This document shows, in pieces, positions 17,242-26,221 of a stretch of 64,000 nt of DNA; positions within the stretch are counted from its first letter, which is position 1, and each line of letters begins with the position of its first letter. A program made the translations under genes and the position numbers. Source of the DNA: G963556115 sp963666605 (lineage in GTDB: Bacteria > Planctomycetota > SZUA-567); NCBI GenBank assembly GCA_965140405.1, contig OZ223208.1, forward strand, positions 3,499,768 through 3,563,767, given 5' to 3'. The notes under the pieces are model-generated. The model worked only from the letters and a program-made list of their open reading frames with translations, was not told the DNA's origin and ran no database searches.

Positions 17242-19209
17242 TTAAAAATCTTCAAAATCATCATCATCATCTAGCGGAATTACTTCATGAGGCTTTACAA
17301 GATTATTATTAGATCTAGAGAATGATTGACTACTATGCGGTCTGTCACTTGGAGCAGATAGTCGATTCATATTTGCAGGCCTTCTTTGAGCAGAGAAGTT
17401 GCTCGTATTTGAGTTTGTACCAGTCACAATTGTATTAAGTTCACCTACAAGCGAACGAAGCTGCGCAGCTTGAGCACTTAGCTCTTCTGATGCAGATGCA
17501 GACTCTTCAGCGTTTGCTGCGTTTGTCTGAGTAACCTTGTCCATCTGAGCAACTGCAGTATTGACCTGATCCACACCTTGAGCTTGTTCATTACTCGCAG
17601 CACTAATCTCATTTATAAGACCACCAAAGTGCTTTACAGACCCTTCTACTTCTCCAAAGCTTGTCTGTAGTTCTTGAACAATAGACGAGCCATTTTTTAC
17701 CCTTGCAACAGTGCTTTCAATCAACTCAGCAGTATCTCTTGCAGCCTGTGCAGAACGTTGAGCTAAATTTCTTACTTCATCAGCAACCACTGCGAAGCCT
17801 TTACCTGCATCACCTGCTCTTGCCGCTTCAACCGCAGCATTTAAAGCGAGTAGATTTGTTTGGAAAGCAATCTCTTCGATAGTACCGATAATTCTTGAAG
17901 TCTGTTCAGAAGAAGTATTGATCTCAGTCATAGCAGCAGACATATTTGTTACAGCTCTTGCACCATTAGTAACTTGTTCTTGTGTCTGACTCATCATCTG
18001 ATTAGCATTACCTGCATTATCAGCGTTCTGCCTTGTCATAGATGCCATCTCTTCAAGAGCAGACGAACTTTCTTCAAGCGATGCAGCCTGCTCTGTAGCC
18101 CCTTCAGCCAAGCTCTGACTTGCAGATGATATCTGGTTGGATGCAGCTGCAACCTGTTCACCAGCCTCATCAAGATTTGCAATAATTGCATTAATAGGTC
18201 CAGTAATTCCTCTAGTAATAATGATTGCCATTATAATACCAATAGCCACGGCAACAAGTAGACCAAAAATTAGTACGTAAATTGCACTTATTAATGATTC
18301 TTGGGTTTCATTTGCAATATTCACAGCCTGCTTACTAGCCGCATCACCGACACTATTAGAAACCTCTGCAAATTTCGTCCCTACGACAGCGATTGACTCA
18401 CGAGCCTTATCGAGATCATTCCAACTTGTAAGATATTTATCTATTGTAGATTTATACTTCGCACTAAGAGCTATCATTTCTTCCAGTTTCTCTTTCTCTT
18501 CACCGGTTGGATTGAGCTGATTGATCTTTTTAAGATCCTCGGCAAGTACTGGGAAGTCCTCAGAAACAACACTAGCTAGAGACTCACGGCTAGAATTGTA
18601 GAGTGCAGAAGCAGTCTTCAATCTTATCAAGAGCCCTCTCTGCAAGAGATCAAATACTAAAAAGACTCTTTTTTCAAGTAACTTTCTTTGAGCGAAGTCC
18701 TCTGGCTTATTGAGCAGTGCCAGAGTTTTGCTCTGCATAGCACTAACTTCATTACCTGTTTCGACAAATATACCACCATACTTTACAAGGAAAGTGAACT
18801 GCTCTCTCATTACCGCTATTTCAGAGTACATCTTTTCACATGATTCACCATAGGTAGCCATAGTACTGCTCATTTCTAAAGCTTTTTCTTTACCTAATAC
18901 CATGTGTTCTGACTTGCTTACAAAATCAGCAAAATCCTGAATATCAGTCTTTACTGGACCAAAGGCTTCTCTTGCTTTAATGACATCATCATTACTTCTA
19001 GTTAAAGTCGCAGAAAGAACATGCATTCTCATCTGGAGTACTTTCTGATTCACTGCTGATATTTTAACAAACTCAGGCACGTACTCTTTAGCTAGAACAG
19101 TAGATTCCCTCTCTACAGCATACATCTGGAAAATAACAACCACGCCAAGCGCAATCAAAATCACAAGTATTGCACTAAACCCTAAGAAAATTTTTGTGCC
19201 TAATTTCAT
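17242..19209 (-). CDS. methyl-accepting chemotaxis protein
   Basis: Transmembrane chemoreceptor of 655 residues that signals to CheA through CheW. It has TM1 (about 7-30), a periplasmic four-helix-bundle-like sensor (about 31-305), TM2 (about 308-333) and a cytoplasmic signalling domain. The conserved hairpin tip (EEIAFQTNLLALNAAVEAAR) is near 445-475. The usual ~50-residue HAMP domain after TM2 is missing or cut down to ITGPIN, as in some other receptors of this subclass. The C-terminus is an acidic DDDDD tail without a methyltransferase-docking pentapeptide. The ATG at 19209 has GAGGAG six bases upstream. It follows cheW by 124 bp on the same strand. Confidence 0.95.
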   Translation of the reverse strand: MKLGTKIFLGFSAILVILIALGVVVIFQMYAVERESTVLAKEYVPEFVKISAVNQKVLQMRMHVLSATLTRSNDDVIKAREAFGPVKTDIQDFADFVSKSEHMVLGKEKALEMSSTMATYGESCEKMYSEIAVMREQFTFLVKYGGIFVETGNEVSAMQSKTLALLNKPEDFAQRKLLEKRVFLVFDLLQRGLLIRLKTASALYNSSRESLASVVSEDFPVLAEDLKKINQLNPTGEEKEKLEEMIALSAKYKSTIDKYLTSWNDLDKARESIAVVGTKFAEVSNSVGDAASKQAVNIANETQESLISAIYVLIFGLLVAVAIGIIMAIIITRGITGPINAIIANLDEAGEQVAAASNQISSASQSLAEGATEQAASLEESSSALEEMASMTRQNADNAGNANQMMSQTQEQVTNGARAVTNMSAAMTEINTSSEQTSRIIGTIEEIAFQTNLLALNAAVEAARAGDAGKGFAVVADEVRNLAQRSAQAARDTAELIESTVARVKNGSSIVQELQTSFGEVEGSVKHFGGLINEISAASNEQAQGVDQVNTAVAQMDKVTQTNAANAEESASASEELSAQAAQLRSLVGELNTIVTGTNSNTSNFSAQRRPANMNRLSAPSDRPHSSQSFSRSNNNLVKPHEVIPLDDDDDFEDF

Positions 19210-19333
19210 CACCCACTCCTCAATTAAAACGAGTATACAAGTTCTATTATCTCAAAAAATCAATCAATTAACTAATTATTTATTTTCGGCTATACATCAT
19301 AAACAATATATAATGATATCTTTACACCAATAC

Positions 19334-19831
19334 CTACTCATCTCCACCAAGAGCCGAGGCAAGAACTAACTCTTCACTTGATATAACCTTTCCAACATCC
19401 AAGAGGATTGTCACTCTATTCTCTTTATTGCCCATGCCTAGGATAAATTCAGTATCAACATTTGTCCCAAAGTGTGGAGAATCTTCAATATCTTCGTTGA
19501 CAATGTCAAGTACTTCTTGCACTGTATCAACAACAATTCCCATATGCACATCATCAACTTCTACAACTATGATACAAGTTTCCTTGTCATACGCTCTATT
19601 GTCCATTTTAAATTTTAGTCTGAGGTCTATTACAGGTATCACTTTACCTCTAAGATTTATAACACCTTTGACAAACTCAGGTGTTTGAGGAACTAGTGTA
19701 ATCGGCAACATACCGAAAATCTCTCTAACCCTCATTATTTCAATACCATATTCTTCATCAGCTAGAAAAAAGGTCAAATACTTTCCAGCACGAGTCTGAG
19801 TCAAGCTATCTGTTAATGCATCACTACTCAT
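19334..19831 (-). CDS. cheW: chemotaxis coupling protein CheW
   Basis: Adapter that links chemoreceptors to the histidine kinase CheA. The 165-residue protein is a single CheW domain with the typical YLTFFLADEEYGIEI start, the VNLRGKVIPVIDLR motif and the VDTVQEVL block. A promoter (TTGACT-N17-TATCAT) lies upstream at 19904-19932. The chemoreceptor gene follows, so the two probably form a transcription unit that supplies a receptor with its own coupler. No cheA, cheY, cheB or cheR is in the window. Confidence 0.95.
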   Translation of the reverse strand: MSSDALTDSLTQTRAGKYLTFFLADEEYGIEIMRVREIFGMLPITLVPQTPEFVKGVINLRGKVIPVIDLRLKFKMDNRAYDKETCIIVVEVDDVHMGIVVDTVQEVLDIVNEDIEDSPHFGTNVDTEFILGMGNKENRVTILLDVGKVISSEELVLASALGGDE

Positions 19832-19903
19832 TGATCTTCCCTTCAGCGACTTTCATCAGCCAAAAAATCACAATTTGCCCACATACTACCAATTTCAAAT
19901 TTC

Positions 19904-19932
19904 ATGATAATTCATTTTAAAAAAACAGTCAA
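19904..19932 (-). promoter_or_regulatory. sigma-70-type promoter for cheW
   Basis: On the minus strand TTGACT (19932-19927), a 17-bp spacer and TATCAT (19909-19904) lie 73 bp upstream of the cheW start. The rest of the 321-bp gap between cheW and dnaB is AT-rich, and nothing else is recognised in it. Confidence 0.6.
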
Positions 19933-20152
19933 TTATAAAAACATTATTCTTCACTAAAATATCACACACTTTCAACATGAACAACACAAGTTGCTTAGCA
20001 AAAAGTACTTAGCAATAAATATTACCCTACAAAATGCCGTATTTTTATTGCTTAAATAATAATTTAATAAACAATTTCCATTCTACCATCTATCATAATT
20101 TGAATAGTAAAAGCAACAGGAACAATGCATCTACCACCTACACATTCTTGAA

Positions 20153-21529
20153 CTAGCTTCTATTAAATCCCTCTTCAGGCCTCATGCTCAAAGGTTCAAA
20201 CATTAGTTTATTCTTTATAAATGCAAGATTTACCGTATCGGTAGGGCCATTTCTTTGTTTTGCAATAATGACTTCCGCCTGCCCAGGAGATTCCTCAGGG
20301 TTGTAGTAGTCTGGTCTATGGAGAAGTGCAATTACATCCGCATCCTGCTCTATCGCTCCAGACTCACGCAGATCTGACATCATAGGCCTTGAGTCTGCTC
20401 TACCCTCAGCCTTACGGCTGAGCTGTGAGAGAGCTACGATTGGAATGTCTAATTCCTTTGCGAGAGCTTTCAGACCACGAGAGATTTCCGCAACTTCCTG
20501 CTCACGACTTCGTTGAGCAGACTTTAATGAACCACTTAGTAGCTGTAGATAGTCAATTATCACTATTTGAATATCATGTTTTTTCTTCAACCTTCTACAC
20601 TTACCACGCAACTCTGAGACACTGAGTACAGATGAATCATCGATAAATATCGGAGCCTGTGCGAGGGAATCAAGACTTCTACCTATATGAGCGAGCTCTT
20701 CATTATTCATCTCACCCTTACGCATCTTCTGCGCATCTATTCTTGCATGAGCAGAAAGAATATTAGTTGCTAGGTTCTCAGCAGTCATTTCCAGAGAAAA
20801 TATTGCTACTGCCTGATTATTCTCAACAGCTACCTTACGAGCAATATTCAACGCAAAGGTACTCTTACCCATACTAGGTCTACCAGCAACAATGATAAGT
20901 TCACCGCCATGAAGACCGGTAAGCAATTGGTCAAGTTCGTAGAAATTTGTAGTTACGCCATGTACCGTCTCTTTTGAACCCATATACGCTTCTATACGTG
21001 CCCACGCCTTTTTGATGATTGTATTCATCCCTTCGGCTTCATTACCGGTACTACGCTCAGCTACTTCAAAAATAGCTCGCTCAGCCTCATCAATAAGCTC
21101 TGAACTACTAACAGCAACTCCGCTAGCCATCTCGACAATATTTGTAGCAACAGATATGAGTTTTCTCTGCTGTGATTTTTCTTGTACAATGTTTGCATAG
21201 TACTCAACATTTGCACCTGTAGGTACTGAATCTGTAAGGGAAGCGAGGCCTGCGGCTCCTCCAACCACCCCGAGCTCCTGTCTGCTCTCAAGCAGGTCTC
21301 TAAGGAGTAAGACATCAATAGGTTTGCCTGTACGATTTAAATCTACCATCGCACCAAATATAGCACCATACCCTTTATTAAAGAAGTCTTCTGGTTCGAC
21401 ATGCCCCTCTATCAGTTCAAACCTTTCCGGAGCGAGAAGTAACCCACCCAGTACGCCCTGCTCGGCTTCTAAATTATGCGGCACCTGTCTGCCTAGGGCA
21501 ATATCATTAACCTCTTCATTATCAATCAT
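20153..21529 (-). CDS. dnaB: replicative DNA helicase DnaB
   Basis: Hexameric 5'-3' helicase that unwinds the replication fork. The 458-residue protein has the N-terminal DnaB domain (about 12-115) with VPHNLEAEQGVLGG. The RecA-like C-terminal domain has Walker A GRPSMGKST (216-224), the H2 motif IVIIDYLQLL, SQLSRKAEGR and LRESGAIEQDADV. Length and motifs are normal and no intein is present. A strong terminator after rplI (21681-21711) means dnaB is probably transcribed separately from the ribosomal operon just upstream, although the gene order rpsF-ssb-rpsR-rplI-dnaB is a common bacterial one. Confidence 0.97.
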   Translation of the reverse strand: MIDNEEVNDIALGRQVPHNLEAEQGVLGGLLLAPERFELIEGHVEPEDFFNKGYGAIFGAMVDLNRTGKPIDVLLLRDLLESRQELGVVGGAAGLASLTDSVPTGANVEYYANIVQEKSQQRKLISVATNIVEMASGVAVSSSELIDEAERAIFEVAERSTGNEAEGMNTIIKKAWARIEAYMGSKETVHGVTTNFYELDQLLTGLHGGELIIVAGRPSMGKSTFALNIARKVAVENNQAVAIFSLEMTAENLATNILSAHARIDAQKMRKGEMNNEELAHIGRSLDSLAQAPIFIDDSSVLSVSELRGKCRRLKKKHDIQIVIIDYLQLLSGSLKSAQRSREQEVAEISRGLKALAKELDIPIVALSQLSRKAEGRADSRPMMSDLRESGAIEQDADVIALLHRPDYYNPEESPGQAEVIIAKQRNGPTDTVNLAFIKNKLMFEPLSMRPEEGFNRS

Positions 21530-21680
21530 AATTCTCTCATATCATTCTTTACAGACATAACATCATAACAACAAGTACGACTTACAATACTAATCGATAC
21601 CTACTAAAAAGTCAATACAAGTCAATCTTTAGGCAACAATAAAACAACTTATCTCCTATAATGAGCTCATAAATAATAAA

Positions 21681-21711
21681 AAATAGACAGAGCGTCACAC
21701 TCTGTCTATTT
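21681..21711 (-). terminator. intrinsic terminator of the rpsF-ssb-rpsR-rplI operon
   Basis: On the minus strand a 12-bp perfect stem (AAATAGACAGAG and its complement) with a 7-nt loop is followed by TTTTATTATTT. It lies 27 bp after the rplI stop. Confidence 0.88.
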
Positions 21712-21738
21712 CAAAAGTATCAACCACGAGGGTGTTAT

Positions 21739-22248
21739 CTACTCTTCAATGCTTTCAGCAACTTCTTCAGTAGCTTCTTCTTCAACTACAGCAGCGCCGT
21801 TACCATCTTCATCAACTACCCATAGCTTTAGTTCAGCAATAACTTCGGTGTGAAGTTTCACAGGAACACGGTGAACACCTAGAGTCTTGATTGGATTCTT
21901 TGTAACGATAGCATCAACATCTACAGTGATACCTTGTTCAGCAAGTGCCGCAACAATTGTCTTAGCTTGAACCGCACCGTATAGGTTTTCTCCATCACTA
22001 ACCTTCTCAGTAACAGTGATATCAACACCATTGATACGTTCAGCGATTTCCTTAAGAGTAAGTACTCTTTCGCCTTCAAGAGCTTGAAGTTTCTTCTTCT
22101 CTAGCTCGATAGCCTGCACGTTTGCAGTAGTAACTTCTACAGCTTTACCGTATGGTACTAGGTAATTACGTCCGAAGCCGTCTTTGACATCGACAACATC
22201 TCCAGCATTACCAAGATTTTTTATAGTTTCTTTTAGTAAAAGCTTCAT
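21739..22248 (-). CDS. rplI: 50S ribosomal protein L9
   Basis: Structural protein of the large subunit that binds 23S rRNA near the L1 stalk. The 169-residue protein has the diagnostic N-terminal signature GDVVDVKDGFGRNYLVPYGKA, a long connecting helix and the C-terminal RNA-binding domain (about 75-148). An acidic tail rich in Glu extends it by about 20 residues beyond the usual ~149. AAAGGA precedes the start. It is the last gene of the rpsF-ssb-rpsR-rplI operon. Confidence 0.97.
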   Translation of the reverse strand: MKLLLKETIKNLGNAGDVVDVKDGFGRNYLVPYGKAVEVTTANVQAIELEKKKLQALEGERVLTLKEIAERINGVDITVTEKVSDGENLYGAVQAKTIVAALAEQGITVDVDAIVTKNPIKTLGVHRVPVKLHTEVIAELKLWVVDEDGNGAAVVEEEATEEVAESIEE

Positions 22249-22342
22249 CGCTTTTTCCTTTCCTTATTGATAATGACACTCATTAACATCTTCCAACCGA
22301 TCAATTCATGTAAGACAGATCGAGAAATACCGTTACGAGTTA

Positions 22343-22558
22343 TTATCCACAAAATTTCATTAGACCTAGAAAACGAGCTCTCTTGATAGCAGTAGCCAGA
22401 CTACGCTGGTGTTTTGCACTTGTACCAGTACGTGCTGCTTCAAAGATCTTGCCTTGTGAACTAACATACTTCTGTAAAGTATTGATATCTTTGTAATCAA
22501 TACGAGTTGGGTTTTTGCCACCGAAACGGTCATGTGGCTGTTGCTCTTCTCTTGCCAT
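22343..22558 (-). CDS. rpsR: 30S ribosomal protein S18
   Basis: Small-subunit protein that pairs with S6 on the platform. The 71-residue product has the conserved IDYKDINTLQKYVSSQGKI block and ends in the typical TGTSAKHQRSLATAIKRARF. The start at MAREEQQ is chosen because GGAG lies six bases before it; an in-frame ATG six codons upstream lacks this site. It is third in the rpsF operon, between ssb and rplI. Confidence 0.96.
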   Translation of the reverse strand: MAREEQQPHDRFGGKNPTRIDYKDINTLQKYVSSQGKIFEAARTGTSAKHQRSLATAIKRARFLGLMKFCG

Positions 22559-22657
22559 TTTTTTCTCCAAATTCATTTATATATATAAAATAATTACACT
22601 TAATATTTGATTATCTTTCAAGGCTCAGTAAACACTCCTCAAAAGGATTATAAATTA

Positions 22658-23197
22658 TTAAAACGGAATATCGTCATCAGGTGCACCGCCACCAAAATCA
22701 CCCGAGTCAAAGTCGTTATACTGCCCACCGCCTCCACTCGGTGCACTATTTCTAGCAGGTCTAGACCCGCCGCCATACTGCCCTTGGTTATTTTGACTCT
22801 TAGCTCCACCGCCAAAGTTACCAGTCGATCTTTGAGCTCCGCCACCACCTTGATTGTTATCACCATCAGCTCTACCGCCAGTAAACTGAAAGCTCTGCGC
22901 AATAACCTTGAGTTTATAGACCTTTTTACCAGTATCTCTATCATCCCAGCTATCGGTTTGAAGTCTTCCTTCTACTAGTATTGAGCTTCCTTTGTGCATA
23001 TATTCGCAGATAATCTCAGCAGAGCGTTCCCAGAACGTCACATCGACAAAGGTTGTCTTCTGTTGTTCCGACTTTGAACGATTATCGTTAATAGCCAGCC
23101 CAATATCAGTAACAGCAGTACCTTGTGGAGTGTATCTTAGTTCAGGATCTCTTGTCAGATTCCCCATCAATATCACTTTATTAAACGAACCAGCCAT
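22658..23197 (-). CDS. ssb: single-stranded DNA-binding protein
   Basis: Binds and protects single-stranded DNA in replication and repair. The 179-residue protein has an N-terminal OB fold (about 3-110) with NKVILMGNLTRDPELRYTPQGT and SILVEGRLQTDSW. It then has a Gly/Asn/Gln-rich flexible linker (about 112-165) and the acidic interaction tip DDDIPF at the C-terminus. The start has AGGAG upstream. It lies between rpsF and rpsR, its usual position. Confidence 0.97.
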   Translation of the reverse strand: MAGSFNKVILMGNLTRDPELRYTPQGTAVTDIGLAINDNRSKSEQQKTTFVDVTFWERSAEIICEYMHKGSSILVEGRLQTDSWDDRDTGKKVYKLKVIAQSFQFTGGRADGDNNQGGGGAQRSTGNFGGGAKSQNNQGQYGGGSRPARNSAPSGGGGQYNDFDSGDFGGGAPDDDIPF

Positions 23198-23269
23198 TTT
23201 TTCTCCTATTAGTATTAATATCTAGAGAGTACTTTGCCTCACTCTCGATATACTTACGTCTAGTATTCT

Positions 23270-23614
23270 TTATTCTTCAGTTGCTTTTTCTCTAGAAGCC
23301 GCACCTGTTTCAGTCTCGATACCATCTTCATCTACAGTGATTAGACAACGTAGAATCTGATCGCTAAGCTGGATCTGTCTATCAATTTTAGCCACAGCAG
23401 TAGATTCGACATTGAAGTGAACCAAGATATAAGTACCACGTTTGCACTTATTAATCTCGAAAGTCATCTTTCTGTCATCCCACTTAACGCTCTTTACAAT
23501 TTCACCACCGTGTCTAGTGATTGTAGAGTGGCATGCTTCTTCCATGTGAGCATAATCCTCACGTGCCTTATTACTATCCACGACAAACATTGCTTCGTAC
23601 AATTTCTGTGCCAC
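23270..23614 (-). CDS. rpsF: 30S ribosomal protein S6
   Basis: Small-subunit platform protein that forms a heterodimer with S18. The 114-residue product shows the S6 fold, with YEAMFVVDSN at the start and WDDRKMTFEINKCKRGTYILVHF in the middle. Two consecutive GTG codons could serve as start; the second (23614) has the better spacing (six bases) from GGAGGA. It is the first gene of the rpsF-ssb-rpsR-rplI operon. Confidence 0.95.
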   Translation of the reverse strand: MAQKLYEAMFVVDSNKAREDYAHMEEACHSTITRHGGEIVKSVKWDDRKMTFEINKCKRGTYILVHFNVESTAVAKIDRQIQLSDQILRCLITVDEDGIETETGAASREKATEE

Positions 23615-23716
23615 CACTAATCCTCCATTGTTGTAAGGTAGAATTGGATTACATAATTAAAGAAGTATCACAAATGACTCAACTTTTAGTATTTCCAATT
23701 CGACATCTTTATAATT

Positions 23717-24451
23717 TTAAACTCTCAAATTTATTCCATTATACTGTTGTTGTACCTGATGAATTCCAGAACCAGCCCAAGCCAATACACCTTCAGCTGC
23801 GGACTGAATCACCGCATTCAGCAGAGCAGACTCACTCTGAGGAAACTCACCTAAGACAAAGTCTATAATCGACTCACCCTCAAGTTTTTCCTGCTGACCA
23901 CTCTCACCTTCTGCACCGGTATGCGCTCTACCTACTCCCACTCTCAAACGATTAAACGTCTTGGTTTTTAGCGAGTTCTCGATAGAGATCAACCCATTGT
24001 GCCCACCAGCGCTACCTTTTGGCCGAAACCTCATACGCCCTAGTGGCAGGTATAACTCATCAACAACGACTAGGATATCCTCAGGACTAACTTCGCTACT
24101 CAAGTAGTCAAAAATTTCGCCTGAAAGATTCATATAGGTCATAGGCTTTACAAAGCAGACTTTTTCGTCTGAGCGGGATACTTCGCATAGAGACATATTT
24201 TGATAACTATGCCACCAGCTACAATCGACACTCTTGGATCCAAAGATTCTACTAAGTAATTCTTTACAACCACGCTTGAATCCCTTGCCAGAAACTTGTT
24301 CCCTCTCATTTCCAAGATACTCAGTCTCTTCGATAGAACAACACTTAGCATTTGCGATCTGCACAGCTTTCTCAACAATCATAAAACCGATATTATGCCG
24401 AGTATTCTTGTACTTTTCGCCAGGATTGCCTAGTCCAACAACATACTTCAT
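23717..24451 (-). CDS. pth: peptidyl-tRNA hydrolase with an internal insertion
   Basis: Cleaves the ester bond of peptidyl-tRNA released from stalled ribosomes. The 244-residue protein has VVGLGNPGEKYKNTRHNIGF with catalytic His19, MTYMNLSG with Asn108, VVDELYLPLG with Asp131 and the GSAGGHNGL motif. It is about 50 residues longer than typical Pth (~190). The extra length lies mostly between residues 45 and 95, a stretch containing several cysteines. The ATG at 24451 is preferred over the one four codons upstream because GGAG lies six bases before it. It lies between rplY and rpsF, a frequent arrangement. Confidence 0.93.
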   Translation of the reverse strand: MKYVVGLGNPGEKYKNTRHNIGFMIVEKAVQIANAKCCSIEETEYLGNEREQVSGKGFKRGCKELLSRIFGSKSVDCSWWHSYQNMSLCEVSRSDEKVCFVKPMTYMNLSGEIFDYLSSEVSPEDILVVVDELYLPLGRMRFRPKGSAGGHNGLISIENSLKTKTFNRLRVGVGRAHTGAEGESGQQEKLEGESIIDFVLGEFPQSESALLNAVIQSAAEGVLAWAGSGIHQVQQQYNGINLRV

Positions 24452-24489
24452 CAATCGCTCCATTTTCTATGTTGCGCCTTGATGTAGGT

Positions 24490-25074
24490 CTACGCTTCTT
24501 CTTCGCCTTCTTCTTCTTCGCCTTCTTCTTCAGCAGCTGCAAGACCATGACAACTTACAACAGCTACCTGTTCACTAGTCGTATAAGTAACGCCATCGAT
24601 CTTTGGAAGATCACCAACGTATAGAACATCACCGATACAAAGTTTAGTAACATCGATAGTTACAGATTCAGGTAGATCTGCAGGCTTACAAGAAATCTGT
24701 ACTCTGTGTAGATCCTGTTCTACAGCACCACCCTGGTCGATACCAGCAGCAGTTCCTTTAATATTTACCTCAATTTCTACGTGAACAATAGTATTTGCAT
24801 CAACAATACGGAAATCAGCGTGAATAATTTTTTCGCCAATATTCTCATGCTGAGCAGCCTTTAAGATCGCCTTTTGAGCAGTACCCTCGATATCTAGATC
24901 GACAATTCTTTCCCCACTCTCAATAATCTCTTGCAACTCTTTTTCATTTACAGCAAGGTTGACATTATCTACACCCTTACCATACAACACAGCAGGGATC
25001 ATCCCTTCCTTGCGCATTTCAAAAGCAACATATTTTCCAGTGCCCTGACGCTTCTGTACTTTAAGTACTGCCAC
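24490..25074 (-). CDS. rplY: 50S ribosomal protein L25, CTC form
   Basis: Binds 5S rRNA in the large subunit. The 194-residue product is the long CTC/TL5 form. Its N-terminal L25 domain (about 5-90) contains RKEGMIPAVLYGKG, a C-terminal TL5 domain (about 95-180) follows, and the protein ends in a low-complexity Glu/Gly tail. The GTG start has GGAG seven bases upstream. It lies between prs and pth, the classical prs-rplY-pth order. Confidence 0.95.
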   Translation of the reverse strand: MAVLKVQKRQGTGKYVAFEMRKEGMIPAVLYGKGVDNVNLAVNEKELQEIIESGERIVDLDIEGTAQKAILKAAQHENIGEKIIHADFRIVDANTIVHVEIEVNIKGTAAGIDQGGAVEQDLHRVQISCKPADLPESVTIDVTKLCIGDVLYVGDLPKIDGVTYTTSEQVAVVSCHGLAAAEEEGEEEEGEEEA

Positions 25075-25154
25075 TATATTTCTCCTTATTATATTTTTAC
25101 AAAAGTAATACTCTGATTTATAAAATGTTAAACTCTATTTTGATATTAGGTATT

Positions 25155-26087
25155 TTAGAACAAAGTACTCATCGACTTATTATGGTGTATTCTCACAATA
25201 CCATCAGCAAGAAGCCCAGCAACCGATAGAACCTTGAAATTCTTGACATACTTCTTTGCTTTAGCCTCATCCTGTGGAAGGGTATTTGAAGTAATAATCT
25301 CATCCGCCCCTGCCTCTTTGAGCCTATCCCAAGCCGGCCCTACAAAGATTCCGTGAGCTGCTGCTACAGTTACACTCAGTGCCCCTTCGTTTTTTGCTAT
25401 AGATACTGCACTAGCCATGCTACCGGCAGTTGAAATCATATCATCTACGATGATCGCATTCCTGCCAGAGATATCACCAATAACGTGACCATGCTGGATC
25501 TCTACATCACTCTTACGTCTCTTCTCTATAATAGCCAACTCACCACCTAGTTCATGGGCATAGCCGTCGGCCATCTTCACACTACCCACATCTGGGGCAA
25601 CAAGTACCAAATCGCCCAGCTGTTTTTTACGCAAATAATTAACAATAACCGGCTTCGTTGTAAGATGATCGAGCGGAATATCAAAGAATCCTTGTATCTG
25701 TTGAGCATGTAGATCCATACACAGCATTCTGTCAACACCAGCAGTAGTAAGAAGGTTTGCCACCAACTTTGCAGTGATAGGTACACGTCCTTCATGCTTT
25801 CTGTCCTGCCTAGCATATCCATAATAAGGCACCACAGCAGTGATTCTTCTAGCCGACGCTCTTCTGAGTGCGTCAACCATCACCAGCAACTCTACCAATG
25901 TTTCATTTACAGGCATACATGTAGGCTGCACTACAAAACAGTCGAGCCCTCTAACATCTTCAAGAATCCTGACCTGCGTCTCGCCATCAGCGAACTGCCC
26001 TACTTCGCACAGTCCAGCCGCTATACCAAGCTCGCGGCATATCTCTTCACCTAGCGCTCTATGACTTGTTCCGTAAAAAATCTTCAT
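25155..26087 (-). CDS. prs: ribose-phosphate pyrophosphokinase
   Basis: Makes PRPP from ribose-5-phosphate and ATP for purine, pyrimidine, His, Trp and NAD synthesis. The 310-residue protein has the conserved FADGETQVRI, VVPYYGYARQDRK, DLHAQQIQGFFDIP and PRPP-loop VDDMISTAGSM motifs. Length and order are normal. I use the ATG at 26087; a TTG codon just upstream also fits. The gene sits 132 bp downstream of the GlmU-type gene, matching the common glmU-prs pairing. Confidence 0.96.
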   Translation of the reverse strand: MKIFYGTSHRALGEEICRELGIAAGLCEVGQFADGETQVRILEDVRGLDCFVVQPTCMPVNETLVELLVMVDALRRASARRITAVVPYYGYARQDRKHEGRVPITAKLVANLLTTAGVDRMLCMDLHAQQIQGFFDIPLDHLTTKPVIVNYLRKKQLGDLVLVAPDVGSVKMADGYAHELGGELAIIEKRRKSDVEIQHGHVIGDISGRNAIIVDDMISTAGSMASAVSIAKNEGALSVTVAAAHGIFVGPAWDRLKEAGADEIITSNTLPQDEAKAKKYVKNFKVLSVAGLLADGIVRIHHNKSMSTLF

Positions 26088-26221
26088 CAATCAGTCTCAT
26101 TTTTCATATTAATTTGTATGACGCTCAAACCACGCCAACACAAAATAGTAATATCACCAAGCAAGAACCACGCCTAGCAAAAAATCCTCATACCGTGAAC
26201 CAACAACTCAAACCCAGCCGC

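Noticed and set aside
23615..23716. Possible S6:S18-binding leader RNA before rpsF
   Set aside because: The leader is AT-rich and I could not identify the conserved bulge and stem of that motif.
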